From assembly GCF_001761385.1 (NCBI RefSeq), contig NZ_CP017476.1:3151501-3215500 (forward strand): 64,000 bases of DNA, in the 5' to 3' direction. The notes below the pieces were generated by a model. That model ran no database searches and was not told where the DNA came from. It was given only the letters and a program-made list of their open reading frames with translations. This stretch comes from Hydrogenophaga crassostreae. GTDB taxonomy: Bacteria; Pseudomonadota; Gammaproteobacteria; Burkholderiales; Burkholderiaceae_C. This document shows, piece after piece, positions 17,732 through 26,789 of this stretch. The position numbers and the translations under genes are program-made. Numbering within the stretch: the stretch's first letter is position 1; every line of letters starts with the position of its first letter.

Positions 17732-17956
17732 TCAGCTGCGCCCCATCCAGCGCCCCTTAAACAGCGAATCTGGGGGCTTGACTGGCGACGTCGACCTCGG
17801 CGCCGGTTGCGTCTCCAGCACTTGCGTGGCTGGGGGCGCCTGAAATGGAACACCTTCTTCGATGGCGAAGGCAGCAGATTGCAGGTCCGGATCCAGCACC
17901 AGCAGCACATCACCGAAGTAAGGCAGACGCAGTCCGTTCATTCCCGGGTCGCTCAT
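17732..17956 (-). CDS. Small hypothetical protein, 74 aa
   Basis: Starts at ATG 17956 (MSDPGMNGLRLPYFGDVLLVLDPDLQ), preceded by GAGAGG at a good distance. The frame is open further upstream to 18445, but the ribosome site and composition favour this start. It has a hydrophobic/acidic N-terminal half and a Pro-rich C-terminal half, with no signal peptide or known domain. It lies 48 bp upstream of the ribbon-helix-helix gene in the same direction and may share its transcript. Function unknown; it could be spurious. Confidence 0.45.
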   Translation of the reverse strand: MSDPGMNGLRLPYFGDVLLVLDPDLQSAAFAIEEGVPFQAPPATQVLETQPAPRSTSPVKPPDSLFKGRWMGRS

Positions 17957-18166
17957 GGGCGCCTCTCGCTGCGCAATGAGGTTGGCGGACGTCAATGCGT
18001 ACCAGAGCCGCAAGTTGACGCGCACACAGCGGGGACGGGCTCTCTGAGACCTGAGTGACTGTTCAAGCTGTGACAATGACATGATAATATTATTGCAATT
18101 GAATGTGCGCTGAAGGCATACTGTAGTCGCATTAAAGATGCAACACAAGCACACAACACCTCCTCC

Positions 18167-18925
18167 ATGATCCAGAGCCTGACCCACAAGGTGCGCACAC
18201 GCAGAGCCAACCGCCAGCTCGGTGGCCTGCTGGCGTTCGTGGCCGGCGCCGCCAATGCCGGCGGATTCCTGGCCATCCACCGCTACACCTCCCACATGAC
18301 TGGCATCGTCTCGGAGCTGGCGGACAACCTGGTGCTGGGCAATTTCTATCTGAGTGCGGCGGGTCTGGCCGCCCTGCTGGCGTTCACGACGGGGGCCGCC
18401 ACCACGGCCGTGCTGGTGAACTGGGCCCGGCGGCGGAACCTGCACAGCGAGTACGCTTTTTCGTTGATGCTCGAAGCGGTTCTGTTGCTGCTGTTCGGTT
18501 TGCTGGGCGCCAACCTGAACACGCTGATCGATATCTTTTTACCGGCCACGGTGCTGCTGCTGAGCTTCATCATGGGATTGCAAAACGCCATCGTGACCAA
18601 GATCTCCAATGCCGTGATCCGCACCACGCACATGACCGGTATCGTGACCGACCTCGGCATAGAGCTGGGTCGGCTCTTCTACTGGAACCGCACGCACGAG
18701 GCCAATGCGGTGCATTTCGTGCGCGCCGATCGCGACAAGCTGGCGATTCACAGCACCATACTGGGCCTGTTTTTCACCGGCGGGCTGCTGGGCGCAATGG
18801 CGTTCAAACACGTGGGGTTCGTCGCCACGCTGCCCCTGGCGCTGTTGCTCAGCGCAGTGGCAGCGCCACCGCTGTGGCAAGACATCAGCGATTGGCTGCG
18901 CCATACCGAGAAAGGGCAAGCGTGA
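18167..18925 (+). CDS. DUF1275 (YoaK-like) integral membrane protein
   Basis: A 252-residue polytopic inner-membrane protein with about six hydrophobic segments. LLAFVAGAANAGGFLAIHRYTSHMTGIVSELADNL and the internal repeat-like IRTTHMTGIVTDLGIELGR are characteristic of the DUF1275/YoaK family, whose function is not established. The ATG at 18167 follows an unusually AT-rich segment (about 18080-18105) that may contain the promoter. Its stop codon overlaps the next gene (TGATG at 18923-18927), so it leads a four-gene set with a spermidine-synthase-like protein and a SulP transporter. Confidence 0.82.
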   Translation: MIQSLTHKVRTRRANRQLGGLLAFVAGAANAGGFLAIHRYTSHMTGIVSELADNLVLGNFYLSAAGLAALLAFTTGAATTAVLVNWARRRNLHSEYAFSLMLEAVLLLLFGLLGANLNTLIDIFLPATVLLLSFIMGLQNAIVTKISNAVIRTTHMTGIVTDLGIELGRLFYWNRTHEANAVHFVRADRDKLAIHSTILGLFFTGGLLGAMAFKHVGFVATLPLALLLSAVAAPPLWQDISDWLRHTEKGQA

Positions 18926-19275
18926 TGAAAGCATTGCAACGTGGCCAGCGCTCGCGCACGGCCACGCACGCGGTGATCACTTTCCGGCCGATGGGTGAAA
19001 CCCGGAGCTGGCCGGTTGCCACCGCCTACCAGGACAACCAGTTGGTGCGCTGGTCTTCGCCCTGCCTGGATGAGAGCCACGAGCACGCCGATATGCAGGC
19101 GTTTGAAGAACGGTTCGCTGACTGCGCCTGGGCCCTGCCGGCTTTCATGCGCGCCATGCAATGGCTTGACGCCGTGTGTTTCGGCGCGGCGGATCTGGAG
19201 GCGGTGCGGCGGGCCTGCGCGCTCAACCCGGAGTACGGACTGGATTGTGTGACCGAACCGACCGCCGCGCCCTGA
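18925..19275 (+). CDS. Hypothetical protein coupled to the DUF1275 gene, 116 aa
   Basis: Starts at ATG 18925, which overlaps the preceding stop (TGATG), pointing to translational coupling. The 116-residue product has no signal peptide or membrane segment. Features include an early basic region (MKALQRGQRSRTATHAV), two aromatic/acidic stretches (PCLDESHEHADMQAFEERFADCAWALPAFMRAMQWLD split by no gaps) and Cys residues near the C-terminus. I do not recognise the family. Its place before a spermidine-synthase-like gene suggests a shared role, but the function is unknown. Confidence 0.6.
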   Translation: MKALQRGQRSRTATHAVITFRPMGETRSWPVATAYQDNQLVRWSSPCLDESHEHADMQAFEERFADCAWALPAFMRAMQWLDAVCFGAADLEAVRRACALNPEYGLDCVTEPTAAP

Positions 19276-19295
19276 CCTGGCGGGCCTACAACAAC

Positions 19296-20090
19296 ATGAC
19301 TGCTTCGTGCAACTCTTCCATGGCCACCGCAGTGCGCGCGGCCGGTTTGCTCGACAACGGGGCGCGGGTGGACCACGTGCGCTACAAACGCAAGCTGCGA
19401 TTTGGCATGACCGACATCCAGAGTGCGATGGACCTGCGCGACCCCGACCGACTGGTGCTCGGCTACACACGCCTGATGATGGCCTTCCTCCTGTTTCAGC
19501 CACAACCACAGCACATCCTGATGATCGGACTGGGTGGCGGTTCGCTGCCCAAATTCTGCCATCAACACCTGCCTGGATCTGACATCACCGTGGTCGAGAT
19601 CGATCCGGCGGTCATCGCCTTGCGCGAGCAGTTTGATATCCCCCCCGATCAGGCAGATTTCCGCATCGTCCAGGCCGACGGCGCGGACTTTGTGGCGGCG
19701 GTTGACGATCAGCGTTTCAACGTGATCCTGGTCGACGGTTTCGAGGCCGAGCAGATGGCGCCCGTCTTGGGAACCCAGAACTTCTATGACCACTGCCAGC
19801 GTCTGCTGCGCCCCGGCGGCGTGATGCTGTGCAACCTGCATGAGCTGGACATCCACTACGGCGTGTTCATGGAGCGGATTGCCCTGGCATTTGACGGCAA
19901 CACACTGGCAGTGGCCACGCGCGAATGCGGCAACGCCATCGTCTTCGCGCGAAGGGACACCAGCATCGACGCGCGGCTGCCCAGGCACCTGATGCGCCCG
20001 GCGCCAATGGCGCCGGGCGCCTGGTCGGGCATCGAAGCCGATCTGCACGACGTGCTGCGAGCAGCGCGCAGGGTCAGGGAATCCCGGTGA
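19296..20090 (+). CDS. Spermidine-synthase-like Rossmann-fold protein
   Basis: About 264 residues if the ATG at 19296 is used; the frame stays open upstream to 19176, so the start is uncertain. The core HILMIGLGGGSLPKFCHQHLP, followed by ITVVEIDPAVIALREQF and later FNVILVDGFE, is the nucleotide-binding motif set of polyamine aminopropyltransferases and related methyltransferases. LLRPGGVMLCNL is the typical later strand. There is no adjacent SAM decarboxylase, and the N-terminal beta-barrel domain of true SpeE is short, so an unassigned SpeE-like enzyme is safer than spermidine synthase. The stop overlaps the SulP start. Confidence 0.75.
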   Translation: MTASCNSSMATAVRAAGLLDNGARVDHVRYKRKLRFGMTDIQSAMDLRDPDRLVLGYTRLMMAFLLFQPQPQHILMIGLGGGSLPKFCHQHLPGSDITVVEIDPAVIALREQFDIPPDQADFRIVQADGADFVAAVDDQRFNVILVDGFEAEQMAPVLGTQNFYDHCQRLLRPGGVMLCNLHELDIHYGVFMERIALAFDGNTLAVATRECGNAIVFARRDTSIDARLPRHLMRPAPMAPGAWSGIEADLHDVLRAARRVRESR

Positions 20091-21727
20091 TCACCATCCT
20101 CGAGGCCAAGCGTTCGGGCCAGTTCGGCAAAGGCCGCTTGCTGCCCAATGTCGTGGCCGGTGTCATTGTCGGTGTGGTGGCACTGCCGCTGGCCATGGCC
20201 TTTGCAATTGCCTCGGGCGCGCGACCGGAGCAAGGCATCTACACCGCCATCATTGGTGGCTTCATGGTGTCGCTGCTCGGCGGCAGCCGGGTGCAGATCG
20301 CCGGGCCAACTGGCGCCTTCATCGCCATCCTCGCCGGGGTGACGGCCAAGTACGGCATCGACGGCCTGCGCATGGCCACGCTGATGGCCGGTTTCATCTT
20401 GCTGTTCATGGGCGTGGCCAAGATGGGTGCGGTGATCCGCTTCATTCCGGCGCCGGTGATCGTCGGATTCACCAGTGGCATCGGCGTGATCATTTTTGTG
20501 GGCCAGTGGCGCGATTTCCTGGGCCTGCCCGTCACCGGCGGCGTGCATTTCCACGAAAAGCTGATCAACCTGCTGGGCGTGATCACGCAGGTGCACGTCC
20601 CGACATTGGCGATGGCTGTGCTGAGTCTGCTGCTGGTGCTGTATTCGTCGCGCGTCCGGGGCATGGCGCGGGTGCCTGGGCCGCTCACGGCGATGGTGGT
20701 GGCCACGGTGATCCAGTCGGTCTGGCAGATACCGGGCGTGGCCACCATCGGTACCGCTTTTGGCGGCATTCCGCTTGGCCTGCCCAGTTTTTCCATTCCC
20801 ACCGTGTCGCTGACGCAGATGATTCAGCTCATCGGGCCAGCCTTCACCATCGCCATGCTGGGCGCCATCGAGTCGCTGCTGTCGGCGGTGGTCGCGGATG
20901 GCATGGCCGGCACCAAACACGACTCGAACCAGGAGCTGGTCGGCCAGGGCCTGGCCAACATCGTGGCGCCCCTGTTTGGCGGCTTTGCGGCCACCGGCGC
21001 CATCGCGCGCACCGCGACCAATGTGCGCAACGGCGGCACCAGCCCGCTGGCGGGGGTCACGCACACGCTGACCCTGGTCGCGGTGATCCTCTTCATGGCG
21101 CCACTGGCGCAGAACATCCCGCTTGCCGCGCTGGCGGCCATCCTGTTTGTGGTGGCCTACAACATGAGCGAGATTCCTCACTTCCTGCACATTCTGCTGC
21201 GCGCGCCACGGGCCGATGGACTGATCCTCGTCATCACTTTTGTGCTCACCGTGTTCGCCGATCTGGTGGTGGCTGTCAACGTGGGTGTGATCCTGGCCAC
21301 GCTGCAATTCCTGCGCCGCATGGCCGCGTCGGTGGAGGTGCAGTCGATGAACGAAAATGACCTCAAGCCCACCCTCCAGGAGCTGGGACGGTCGGCACTG
21401 CCCAATGGCGTGCTGGTCTACGAGATCAACGGCCCCTTCTTCTTCGGAGCGGTGGAAAGCCTGGAGCGCATCCTGCAGCAGACCCGCACCGACCCGAAGG
21501 TGCTGATCCTGCGCCTGCGCCTGGTGCCTTTCATGGATTTCACCGGCCTTCAGGCGCTGCAGGACGTGGTGCGCAAACTGCAAAAGCGTGGCGTGCGCGT
21601 GATGCTGTGCGAGGCCAACCACCGCGTGCGCGCCAAGCTATGGAAGACCGGGGTGCTCGACGCTCTGGCCGAGGGCGACTACGCCGACGATCTGGCCGGC
21701 GCGCTGCGCCGGCTGCCTGACGCATGA
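20087..21727 (+). CDS. SulP-family anion transporter with STAS domain
   Basis: This 546-residue inner-membrane protein of the SLC26/SulP family begins at GTG 20087, which overlaps the preceding stop (GTGA). The first membrane region reads LLPNVVAGVIVGVVALPLAMAFAIASGARPEQGIYTAIIGG, the sulfate transporter signature region; about 10-12 segments follow. From about residue 425 a STAS domain runs to the end, with the conserved DFTGLQAL loop that carries the regulatory hydroxyl residue. Family substrates include sulfate, bicarbonate and dicarboxylates. Nothing here settles the substrate. Tight coupling to a SpeE-like gene is notable. Confidence 0.88.
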   Translation: MITILEAKRSGQFGKGRLLPNVVAGVIVGVVALPLAMAFAIASGARPEQGIYTAIIGGFMVSLLGGSRVQIAGPTGAFIAILAGVTAKYGIDGLRMATLMAGFILLFMGVAKMGAVIRFIPAPVIVGFTSGIGVIIFVGQWRDFLGLPVTGGVHFHEKLINLLGVITQVHVPTLAMAVLSLLLVLYSSRVRGMARVPGPLTAMVVATVIQSVWQIPGVATIGTAFGGIPLGLPSFSIPTVSLTQMIQLIGPAFTIAMLGAIESLLSAVVADGMAGTKHDSNQELVGQGLANIVAPLFGGFAATGAIARTATNVRNGGTSPLAGVTHTLTLVAVILFMAPLAQNIPLAALAAILFVVAYNMSEIPHFLHILLRAPRADGLILVITFVLTVFADLVVAVNVGVILATLQFLRRMAASVEVQSMNENDLKPTLQELGRSALPNGVLVYEINGPFFFGAVESLERILQQTRTDPKVLILRLRLVPFMDFTGLQALQDVVRKLQKRGVRVMLCEANHRVRAKLWKTGVLDALAEGDYADDLAGALRRLPDA

Positions 21728-21774
21728 ATCCGATGCACCTTTCTCTTGTTTTCTCACCGACTCTCTAAATCCCG

Positions 21775-22113
21775 ATGAACTTGCCCGCTTGCCCCCAGTG
21801 CCAATCCACCCTGACCTACCCGGACGGCGATCTGCTCGTCTGCCCCGAATGCGGCCACGAATGGCAAGCCGGCGAAGCCCAGGAAGCTGTCGAGGTCGCC
21901 AGCCCCTGGCGCGATGCCGTGGGCAACGAGTTGAAAGACGGCGACACTGTGACCTTGATCAAAGACCTCAAGCTCAAGGGCTCGTCGATGGTGCTCAAGG
22001 TGGGCACCAAGGCCCGCAATATCCGCCGCATCGAGGGCGACCACGACATCGACTGTAAAGTGGACGGTGTTGGGGCCATGCAGCTGAAATCTGCGGTGGT
22101 CAAAAAGGCGTGA
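21775..22113 (+). CDS. YjdM/PhnA-family zinc-ribbon protein
   Basis: This 112-residue cytosolic protein has an N-terminal zinc ribbon, CPQCQSTLTYPDGDLLVCPECGHEW (two CxxC pairs at about residues 6-30), and a C-terminal SH3-like KOW-type domain with LKDGDTVTLIKDLKLKGSS and VGTKARNIRRI. This is the full YjdM (old name PhnA) architecture. Despite the historical name, the family is not needed for phosphonate breakdown; its role is unclear. It is probably monocistronic, lying 47 bp after the SulP gene. Confidence 0.9.
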   Translation: MNLPACPQCQSTLTYPDGDLLVCPECGHEWQAGEAQEAVEVASPWRDAVGNELKDGDTVTLIKDLKLKGSSMVLKVGTKARNIRRIEGDHDIDCKVDGVGAMQLKSAVVKKA

Positions 22114-22189
22114 ACCGGCCGCCCAAGCGTGTGCCGGGTAACGCTTTCAGGATTTCTCTTTCAACACCACACTTTCCAGGACCACCACC

Positions 22190-23221
22190 ATGACCACATT
22201 GATACCTGCCACCCTGATTCCCGGCGACGGCATTGGACCTGAGATCATCGATGCCACGCTGGCTGCCCTGGATGCCCTCAAGGCGCCTTTCGACTGGGAC
22301 CGGCAGATCGCCGGGCTCGAAGGCGTCGAGCAGGCCGGGGACCCCTTGCCACAAGCCACCCTAGACAGCATCCGTCGCACACGCCTGGCGCTCAAGGGTC
22401 CGCTGGAAACGCCCTCGGGCGGTGGCTACCGCTCATCAAACGTGCGATTGCGCGAAGAGTTCAAGCTCTACGCCAACCTGCGGCCAGCGCGAACCATCAT
22501 TCCCGGTGGGCGCTTCGACAACGTCGACCTCGTCGTGGTGCGCGAAAACCTTGAGGGTTTGTACATCGGACACGAGCACTACGTGCAAATCGATGACGAC
22601 CCGCATGCCGTGGCGATGGGCACAGGGATCAACACCCGCGCAGGCAGCCGCCGGCTGCTGGAGTTCGCCTTTGAACACGCCATCGCCGCTGGCCGCAAGA
22701 AGGTCACGCTCGTGCACAAAGCCAACATCATGAAAGCGCTCACAGGCATCTTTCTGGAGACCGGCCTGGAGTTGTACGAGCGCAAATACAAGGGCAAGTT
22801 TGAACTCGACACCATCATCGTTGACGCGTGCGCGATGAAGCTGGTGCTCAACCCATTGCAGTTCGACATGCTGGTCACCACCAACCTGTTTGGCGACATC
22901 CTGTCGGATCTGGTAGCAGGTCTGGTCGGCGGACTCGGCATGGCGCCGGGCGCCAACATCGGGGCAGATGCGGCGATCTTTGAAGCGGTGCATGGCTCAG
23001 CGCCTGACATTGCTGGCAAGGGGATCGCCAACCCCACAGCCCTGCTGCTTGCCGCCGCGCTGATGCTCGACCACGTCAAGCTTACGGAAAAGGCCACCCG
23101 CCTGCGCCAGGCGCTCGATGCGACGCTGAACATCGACAAGGTGCGGACGGGCGACCTGGGTGGCAAAGCAAACACGGCCGCCTTCACCAAGGCGCTGGTC
23201 AGCCGCATCGCGAACGGCTGA
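22190..23221 (+). CDS. NAD-type isocitrate dehydrogenase
   Basis: This 343-residue member of the isocitrate/isopropylmalate dehydrogenase family oxidatively decarboxylates isocitrate to 2-oxoglutarate in the TCA cycle. LIPGDGIGPEI opens the fold. GYRSSNVRLREEFKLYANLRPAR carries the substrate Ser and Arg residues, with Lys/Asp contacts in VTLVHKANIMK and TNLFGDILSDLVAGLVGG. HGSAPDIAG has the Asp typical of NAD specificity. The short length fits the NAD-dependent, eukaryote-like subfamily rather than the 418-residue E. coli Icd. Start at the ATG 22190. Confidence 0.88.
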   Translation: MTTLIPATLIPGDGIGPEIIDATLAALDALKAPFDWDRQIAGLEGVEQAGDPLPQATLDSIRRTRLALKGPLETPSGGGYRSSNVRLREEFKLYANLRPARTIIPGGRFDNVDLVVVRENLEGLYIGHEHYVQIDDDPHAVAMGTGINTRAGSRRLLEFAFEHAIAAGRKKVTLVHKANIMKALTGIFLETGLELYERKYKGKFELDTIIVDACAMKLVLNPLQFDMLVTTNLFGDILSDLVAGLVGGLGMAPGANIGADAAIFEAVHGSAPDIAGKGIANPTALLLAAALMLDHVKLTEKATRLRQALDATLNIDKVRTGDLGGKANTAAFTKALVSRIANG

Positions 23222-23364
23222 GTGGATAGCATCTCCCGACCCTTGATCATGAAGTGATTCCACCACCCTGCACTCTATGGATCGGGAACACCGACGCATT
23301 CCTGGTGTCAGCAATGCTGCCTGGAAAACAGGGCTGCTCACCCCACATATGCTGTCGGCGCCGA

Positions 23365-24759
23365 TCAAGCCTCCAAGGACGCAAGCCTGGGGCCGCTGAT
23401 CAGGCCCGTGATGGTGCCCAGACCCCGTTCGAGCGCAGCCATTGAATGCACTGCGTTCAGGCTGATGCGCACCGCGTGAGGCGCAGGCGCCCGACCCACA
23501 GCAAAGTGATCGGCGGTGCGAATCAGAACACCCGCCTGGCGCGCTGCATTGGAAAACTGCCCTGCCCTCCAGGGCTCGGGCAGGCGCAGCCACACCAGCG
23601 GGTGGTGGTCCGCGCTTCGAAAATCGAGACCAGACAGCGCCGAGCGCGCGATGGCCAGACGCTCACCAACCAGCTGGCGCTGCTGGGAGATCAAATGATC
23701 CATCGCGCCCGTCTGCAGCCAGCGCGTGGCAATTTCAGGCATCAGGGGCGCGGCCATCCAGCAATCGTTGCGCATGTAGGCCGCAAATTTCGACAACCAT
23801 TCAGGCGACGTTTCCAGATAGCCCACCCGCAGTCCTGGCGCCGTGACCTTGGAAAAACTGGCCAGCAAGAATGACTGCCTGGGCAGCAGGGTGGACAGGG
23901 CTGGCAGGGGGGACGCCTGCATGGCCGCCGGCACAGAATCTTCGATCACCAGCAGGCCGCAGCGCAGGGCGACCGCAGCGATCTCTTCTCGGCGGCGCAT
24001 GGACATCGTGCTGACGGTGGGGTTGTGCAGGCTGGGGGTGCAGTACATCAGCTTGGCATCGAAGGTTTTGGCGGCGCGCTCAAGCGCGCCGGGCAGCATG
24101 CCCTCTTCGTCGCTGTCCACCCCCACCAGTTGAAGCCGCAATGATCCCGCCAGTGCCTGCAAACCGGGGTAACTGAGGGGTTCCGTCAAAACGGTATCGC
24201 CGGGCCTGGCCAGCGTGCGCAGCACACACGCCAGACCGTGTTGCGCACCGTAGGTGACCATCACCCGGTTGCCATTGCCGGTTGTGCCAAAGCGGCGCAA
24301 CCATTGGGCACCCGCCTCCCGGTGCCGCCACAGCCCCGCTTCGGGCTGGTAACTCATGACCTGGCGCAGCATGTCGGCATCGCCCGTCAGCTGCATCAGC
24401 GCGTCGGACAAGGCTTGCACCTCGTCGCCAGCGATGGCGACGTTGAAGGCCAGGTCCAGCGGGCCCACCGCATCCTCTCCCCCCTGGGGCACACGGGCTT
24501 CTTCCTGGGTGCGGACGAAGGTGCCGTCGCCAACGCGGGCCGTGACCAGACCGCTCCGCTCCAGCGCTGCATAGGCGCGGCTGATGGTGCCGGTGGTGAC
24601 GAGCAAGCGCTCGGCCAGTTGCCGCTGCGGCGGCAGTTTCTCGCCGGGCGCCAGCTGCCCGACCTGAATGGCGCGCGCCAACTCATCGGCAATGGACTGG
24701 TATTTGGGCTTGCTTCCGTCGCCCAAACTGGCATCAGAAATGAGGTGTTCCGATTGCAT
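23365..24759 (-). CDS. MocR-family (GntR-aminotransferase) regulator
   Basis: A 464-residue fusion regulator. The N-terminal GntR winged helix covers about residues 18-88 (KYQSIADELARAIQVGQLAPGEKLPPQRQLAERLLVTTGTISRAYAALERSGLV). The rest is a fold-type I aminotransferase-like domain, with the PLP Lys in SFSKVTAPGLRVGYL. MocR proteins bind PLP and often an amine or amino acid effector. The gene is divergent from the GMC/ALDH cluster across a 370-bp gap, so it probably controls that cluster. This suggests a substrate or intermediate with an amino or carbonyl group. The effector is unknown. Confidence 0.85.
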   Translation of the reverse strand: MQSEHLISDASLGDGSKPKYQSIADELARAIQVGQLAPGEKLPPQRQLAERLLVTTGTISRAYAALERSGLVTARVGDGTFVRTQEEARVPQGGEDAVGPLDLAFNVAIAGDEVQALSDALMQLTGDADMLRQVMSYQPEAGLWRHREAGAQWLRRFGTTGNGNRVMVTYGAQHGLACVLRTLARPGDTVLTEPLSYPGLQALAGSLRLQLVGVDSDEEGMLPGALERAAKTFDAKLMYCTPSLHNPTVSTMSMRRREEIAAVALRCGLLVIEDSVPAAMQASPLPALSTLLPRQSFLLASFSKVTAPGLRVGYLETSPEWLSKFAAYMRNDCWMAAPLMPEIATRWLQTGAMDHLISQQRQLVGERLAIARSALSGLDFRSADHHPLVWLRLPEPWRAGQFSNAARQAGVLIRTADHFAVGRAPAPHAVRISLNAVHSMAALERGLGTITGLISGPRLASLEA

Positions 24760-25129
24760 GCGGTTGCCTTCGAGGTGGCTGGCGAATGCGATATCCCCAA
24801 GAACGAGGCAGACCCATTCACCAGGGTGTCAATTACTCACATTGGGATGATTGAATGCATCCAATAGAAGACATAGCATATGACAACGGATCAAATTTTT
24901 CGGTTTTGTCACCCCACCCAGCGCCCCTGCCCAAACGCCCTGCCGTGCATGCCTCGCACCTTCAACGCGTGATCGCGTCAGCCGATACAGCAAGGTGCTG
25001 CCCTGCCTTCCGGTGGTGCCCGCCAACGATTGCCGCCTTGGGCAACGTGTCCAGCAATGCATCCACCTCTGCGCCGGAAACCTTGCTGACGCAGGCACCC
25101 GCTTCAACACCCGACACGCGATAAAGCTC
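24760..25129. promoter_or_regulatory. Divergent control region between MocR and GMC genes
   Basis: 370 bp without a convincing gene. At 24841-24865 ATTGGGATG and CATCCAAT form a near-palindrome separated by ATTGAATG, with AT-rich sequence following (24865-24910, including ATTTTTCGG). This is the best candidate for a MocR-controlled promoter. Between 24910 and 25129 only GC-rich, unremarkable sequence is seen. The palindrome is imperfect, so the operator call is weak. Confidence 0.35.
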
Positions 25130-26746
25130 TTGACAGACTACGACTACATCATCGTGGGTGCCGGTTCGGCTGGCTGCGTTTTGGCCAACCGGCTCAGCAC
25201 AGGTGGCCTGTACAGCGTGTTGATCCTTGAAGCCGGAGGCTCGGACAAAAGCCCGCTGGTACAGGTGCCACTGGGCTACGGCCTGACCTTTTCACACCCC
25301 GGCTACAACTGGATGTACCACACCGAGCCCGACCCGGCCCTGGCCCATCGCAACCTTTATTGGCCGCGCGGCAAGGTGCTTGGCGGCAGCAGTTCGATCA
25401 ATGCCATGGTCTACATCCGTGGGCAGGCCACCGATTTTGATGACTGGTGCGCTGCCGGCAATCCGGGCTGGGCCTGGCAGGATGTCTTGCCCTACTTCAA
25501 AAAATCGGAAAACCATGTGTGGGGTGCATCGGCCTTTCATGGCGCTGGTGGCGAGTGGCATGTCAGCGACTTCACACAGCAAGTGCACCCCCTGTGCAAC
25601 ACCTTCATCGAAACCGGCAAGGCTTTGGGCTGGGCGCACACGCTGGACTTCAATGGCGAGCAGTCCGAGGGTGTTGGCTTGTGGCAGATGAATATCCGCA
25701 ACGGCGTGCGGGAGTCCACCGCCAACGCTTTTCTCAGGCCCGCCATGAAGCGCGCCAACCTGAAGGTGCTGACCCAGGCCCATGCCACCCGCATCGTGCT
25801 TGAAGGCCAACGGGCCGTGGGGGTTGAGTGCCTCATCAAAGGCACACGGCATGTTTTTCGGGCCCACAAGGAAGTGGTGTTGTCCGGCGGCGCCATCAAT
25901 TCCCCGCAGTTGCTGCAACTCTCCGGCATTGGTGACGGAGCGTTGCTGCACAAGATGGGCATTGCGGTGCAACAGCTTTCGCCGCAAGTGGGTCAGGGCT
26001 TGCAGGACCACCTGGGCGCCTCGTACTTTTTCAGATCCAGAGTGCGCACGCTGAACAACGATCTGTACCCCTTGCACGGCAAGCTCAAAGCGGGTTTGCG
26101 CTACCTGCTGGGAAAACGCGGCCCGCTGGCCATGAGCGTCAACCAGGCGGGCGCTTTCGTGCGCAGCAACCCCGATTTGCAGCGCCCCGACATGCACCTG
26201 TATTTCAACCCCATCAGTTACAGCAACGACGCCATCAAGCCCGGCAAATTGCGCGAGCCAGATCCGTTTCCCGGCTTCTTGATGTCATTCAACGCCTGCC
26301 GGCCAACAAGCCGCGGCAGTGTGTCCATTCGCTCCAGCGACCCCACCGCCAAGCCCGTCATCACCACCAACTTCCTGTCGACCTCGCAAGACGTTCAAGA
26401 CGTGATCGCCGGTTCGCAATTGCTGCGACGCATAGCGGCCACACGACCACTGGCGGACGTGGTCGAAAGCGAACACATGCCAGGCCCGGCGGTCCAGTCC
26501 GAGGAGCAGGCGCTGGAAGATTTTCGCCAACGCAGTGGCTCGGTCTTTCACGCCTCGTCCACCTGTTCGATGGGCCCCACGCTGGCGCGCGGCGTTGTCG
26601 ATGCACGGCTGAGAGTGCACGGCATCGAGCGGCTACGCGTGATCGACGCCTCGGTCTTTCCAGCGGTCACCTCCGGCAACACCAACGCCCCGACCGTCAT
26701 GGTGGCCGAAAAGGGCGCCGAGATGATTCTGCAAGACCACCGCTGA
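25130..26746 (+). CDS. GMC-family FAD oxidoreductase (second copy)
   Basis: About 538 residues starting at TTG 25130 (TDYDYIIVGAGSAGCVLANRL). An in-frame ATG at 24995 would add 45 non-family residues. GGSSSINAMVYIRGQATDFDDWC is the GMC signature, and the C-terminus holds FHASSTCSMG and SGNTNAPTVM. It is a distinct paralogue of the DddA-like enzyme at 9029. It probably oxidises a primary alcohol to an aldehyde as the first step of the cluster, feeding the two aldehyde dehydrogenases. The substrate is unknown. No clear ribosome site is visible at the TTG, so the start is uncertain. Confidence 0.85.
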   Translation: MTDYDYIIVGAGSAGCVLANRLSTGGLYSVLILEAGGSDKSPLVQVPLGYGLTFSHPGYNWMYHTEPDPALAHRNLYWPRGKVLGGSSSINAMVYIRGQATDFDDWCAAGNPGWAWQDVLPYFKKSENHVWGASAFHGAGGEWHVSDFTQQVHPLCNTFIETGKALGWAHTLDFNGEQSEGVGLWQMNIRNGVRESTANAFLRPAMKRANLKVLTQAHATRIVLEGQRAVGVECLIKGTRHVFRAHKEVVLSGGAINSPQLLQLSGIGDGALLHKMGIAVQQLSPQVGQGLQDHLGASYFFRSRVRTLNNDLYPLHGKLKAGLRYLLGKRGPLAMSVNQAGAFVRSNPDLQRPDMHLYFNPISYSNDAIKPGKLREPDPFPGFLMSFNACRPTSRGSVSIRSSDPTAKPVITTNFLSTSQDVQDVIAGSQLLRRIAATRPLADVVESEHMPGPAVQSEEQALEDFRQRSGSVFHASSTCSMGPTLARGVVDARLRVHGIERLRVIDASVFPAVTSGNTNAPTVMVAEKGAEMILQDHR

Positions 26747-26789
26747 CCCTCCCCTCTTTCCAACGCCAACGACCCAAGCTCAGAACACC

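Noticed and set aside
17477..17956. Toxin-antitoxin pair formed by the ribbon-helix-helix protein and the 74-aa protein
   Set aside because: The 74-aa protein lacks any RelE/ParE-type toxin feature and the spacing of 48 bp is unremarkable.
19856..21622. Minus-strand open frame of 588 aa opposite SulP
   Set aside because: Extremely His/Gln/Arg-rich translation with no domain; shadow of the SulP gene in GC-rich DNA.
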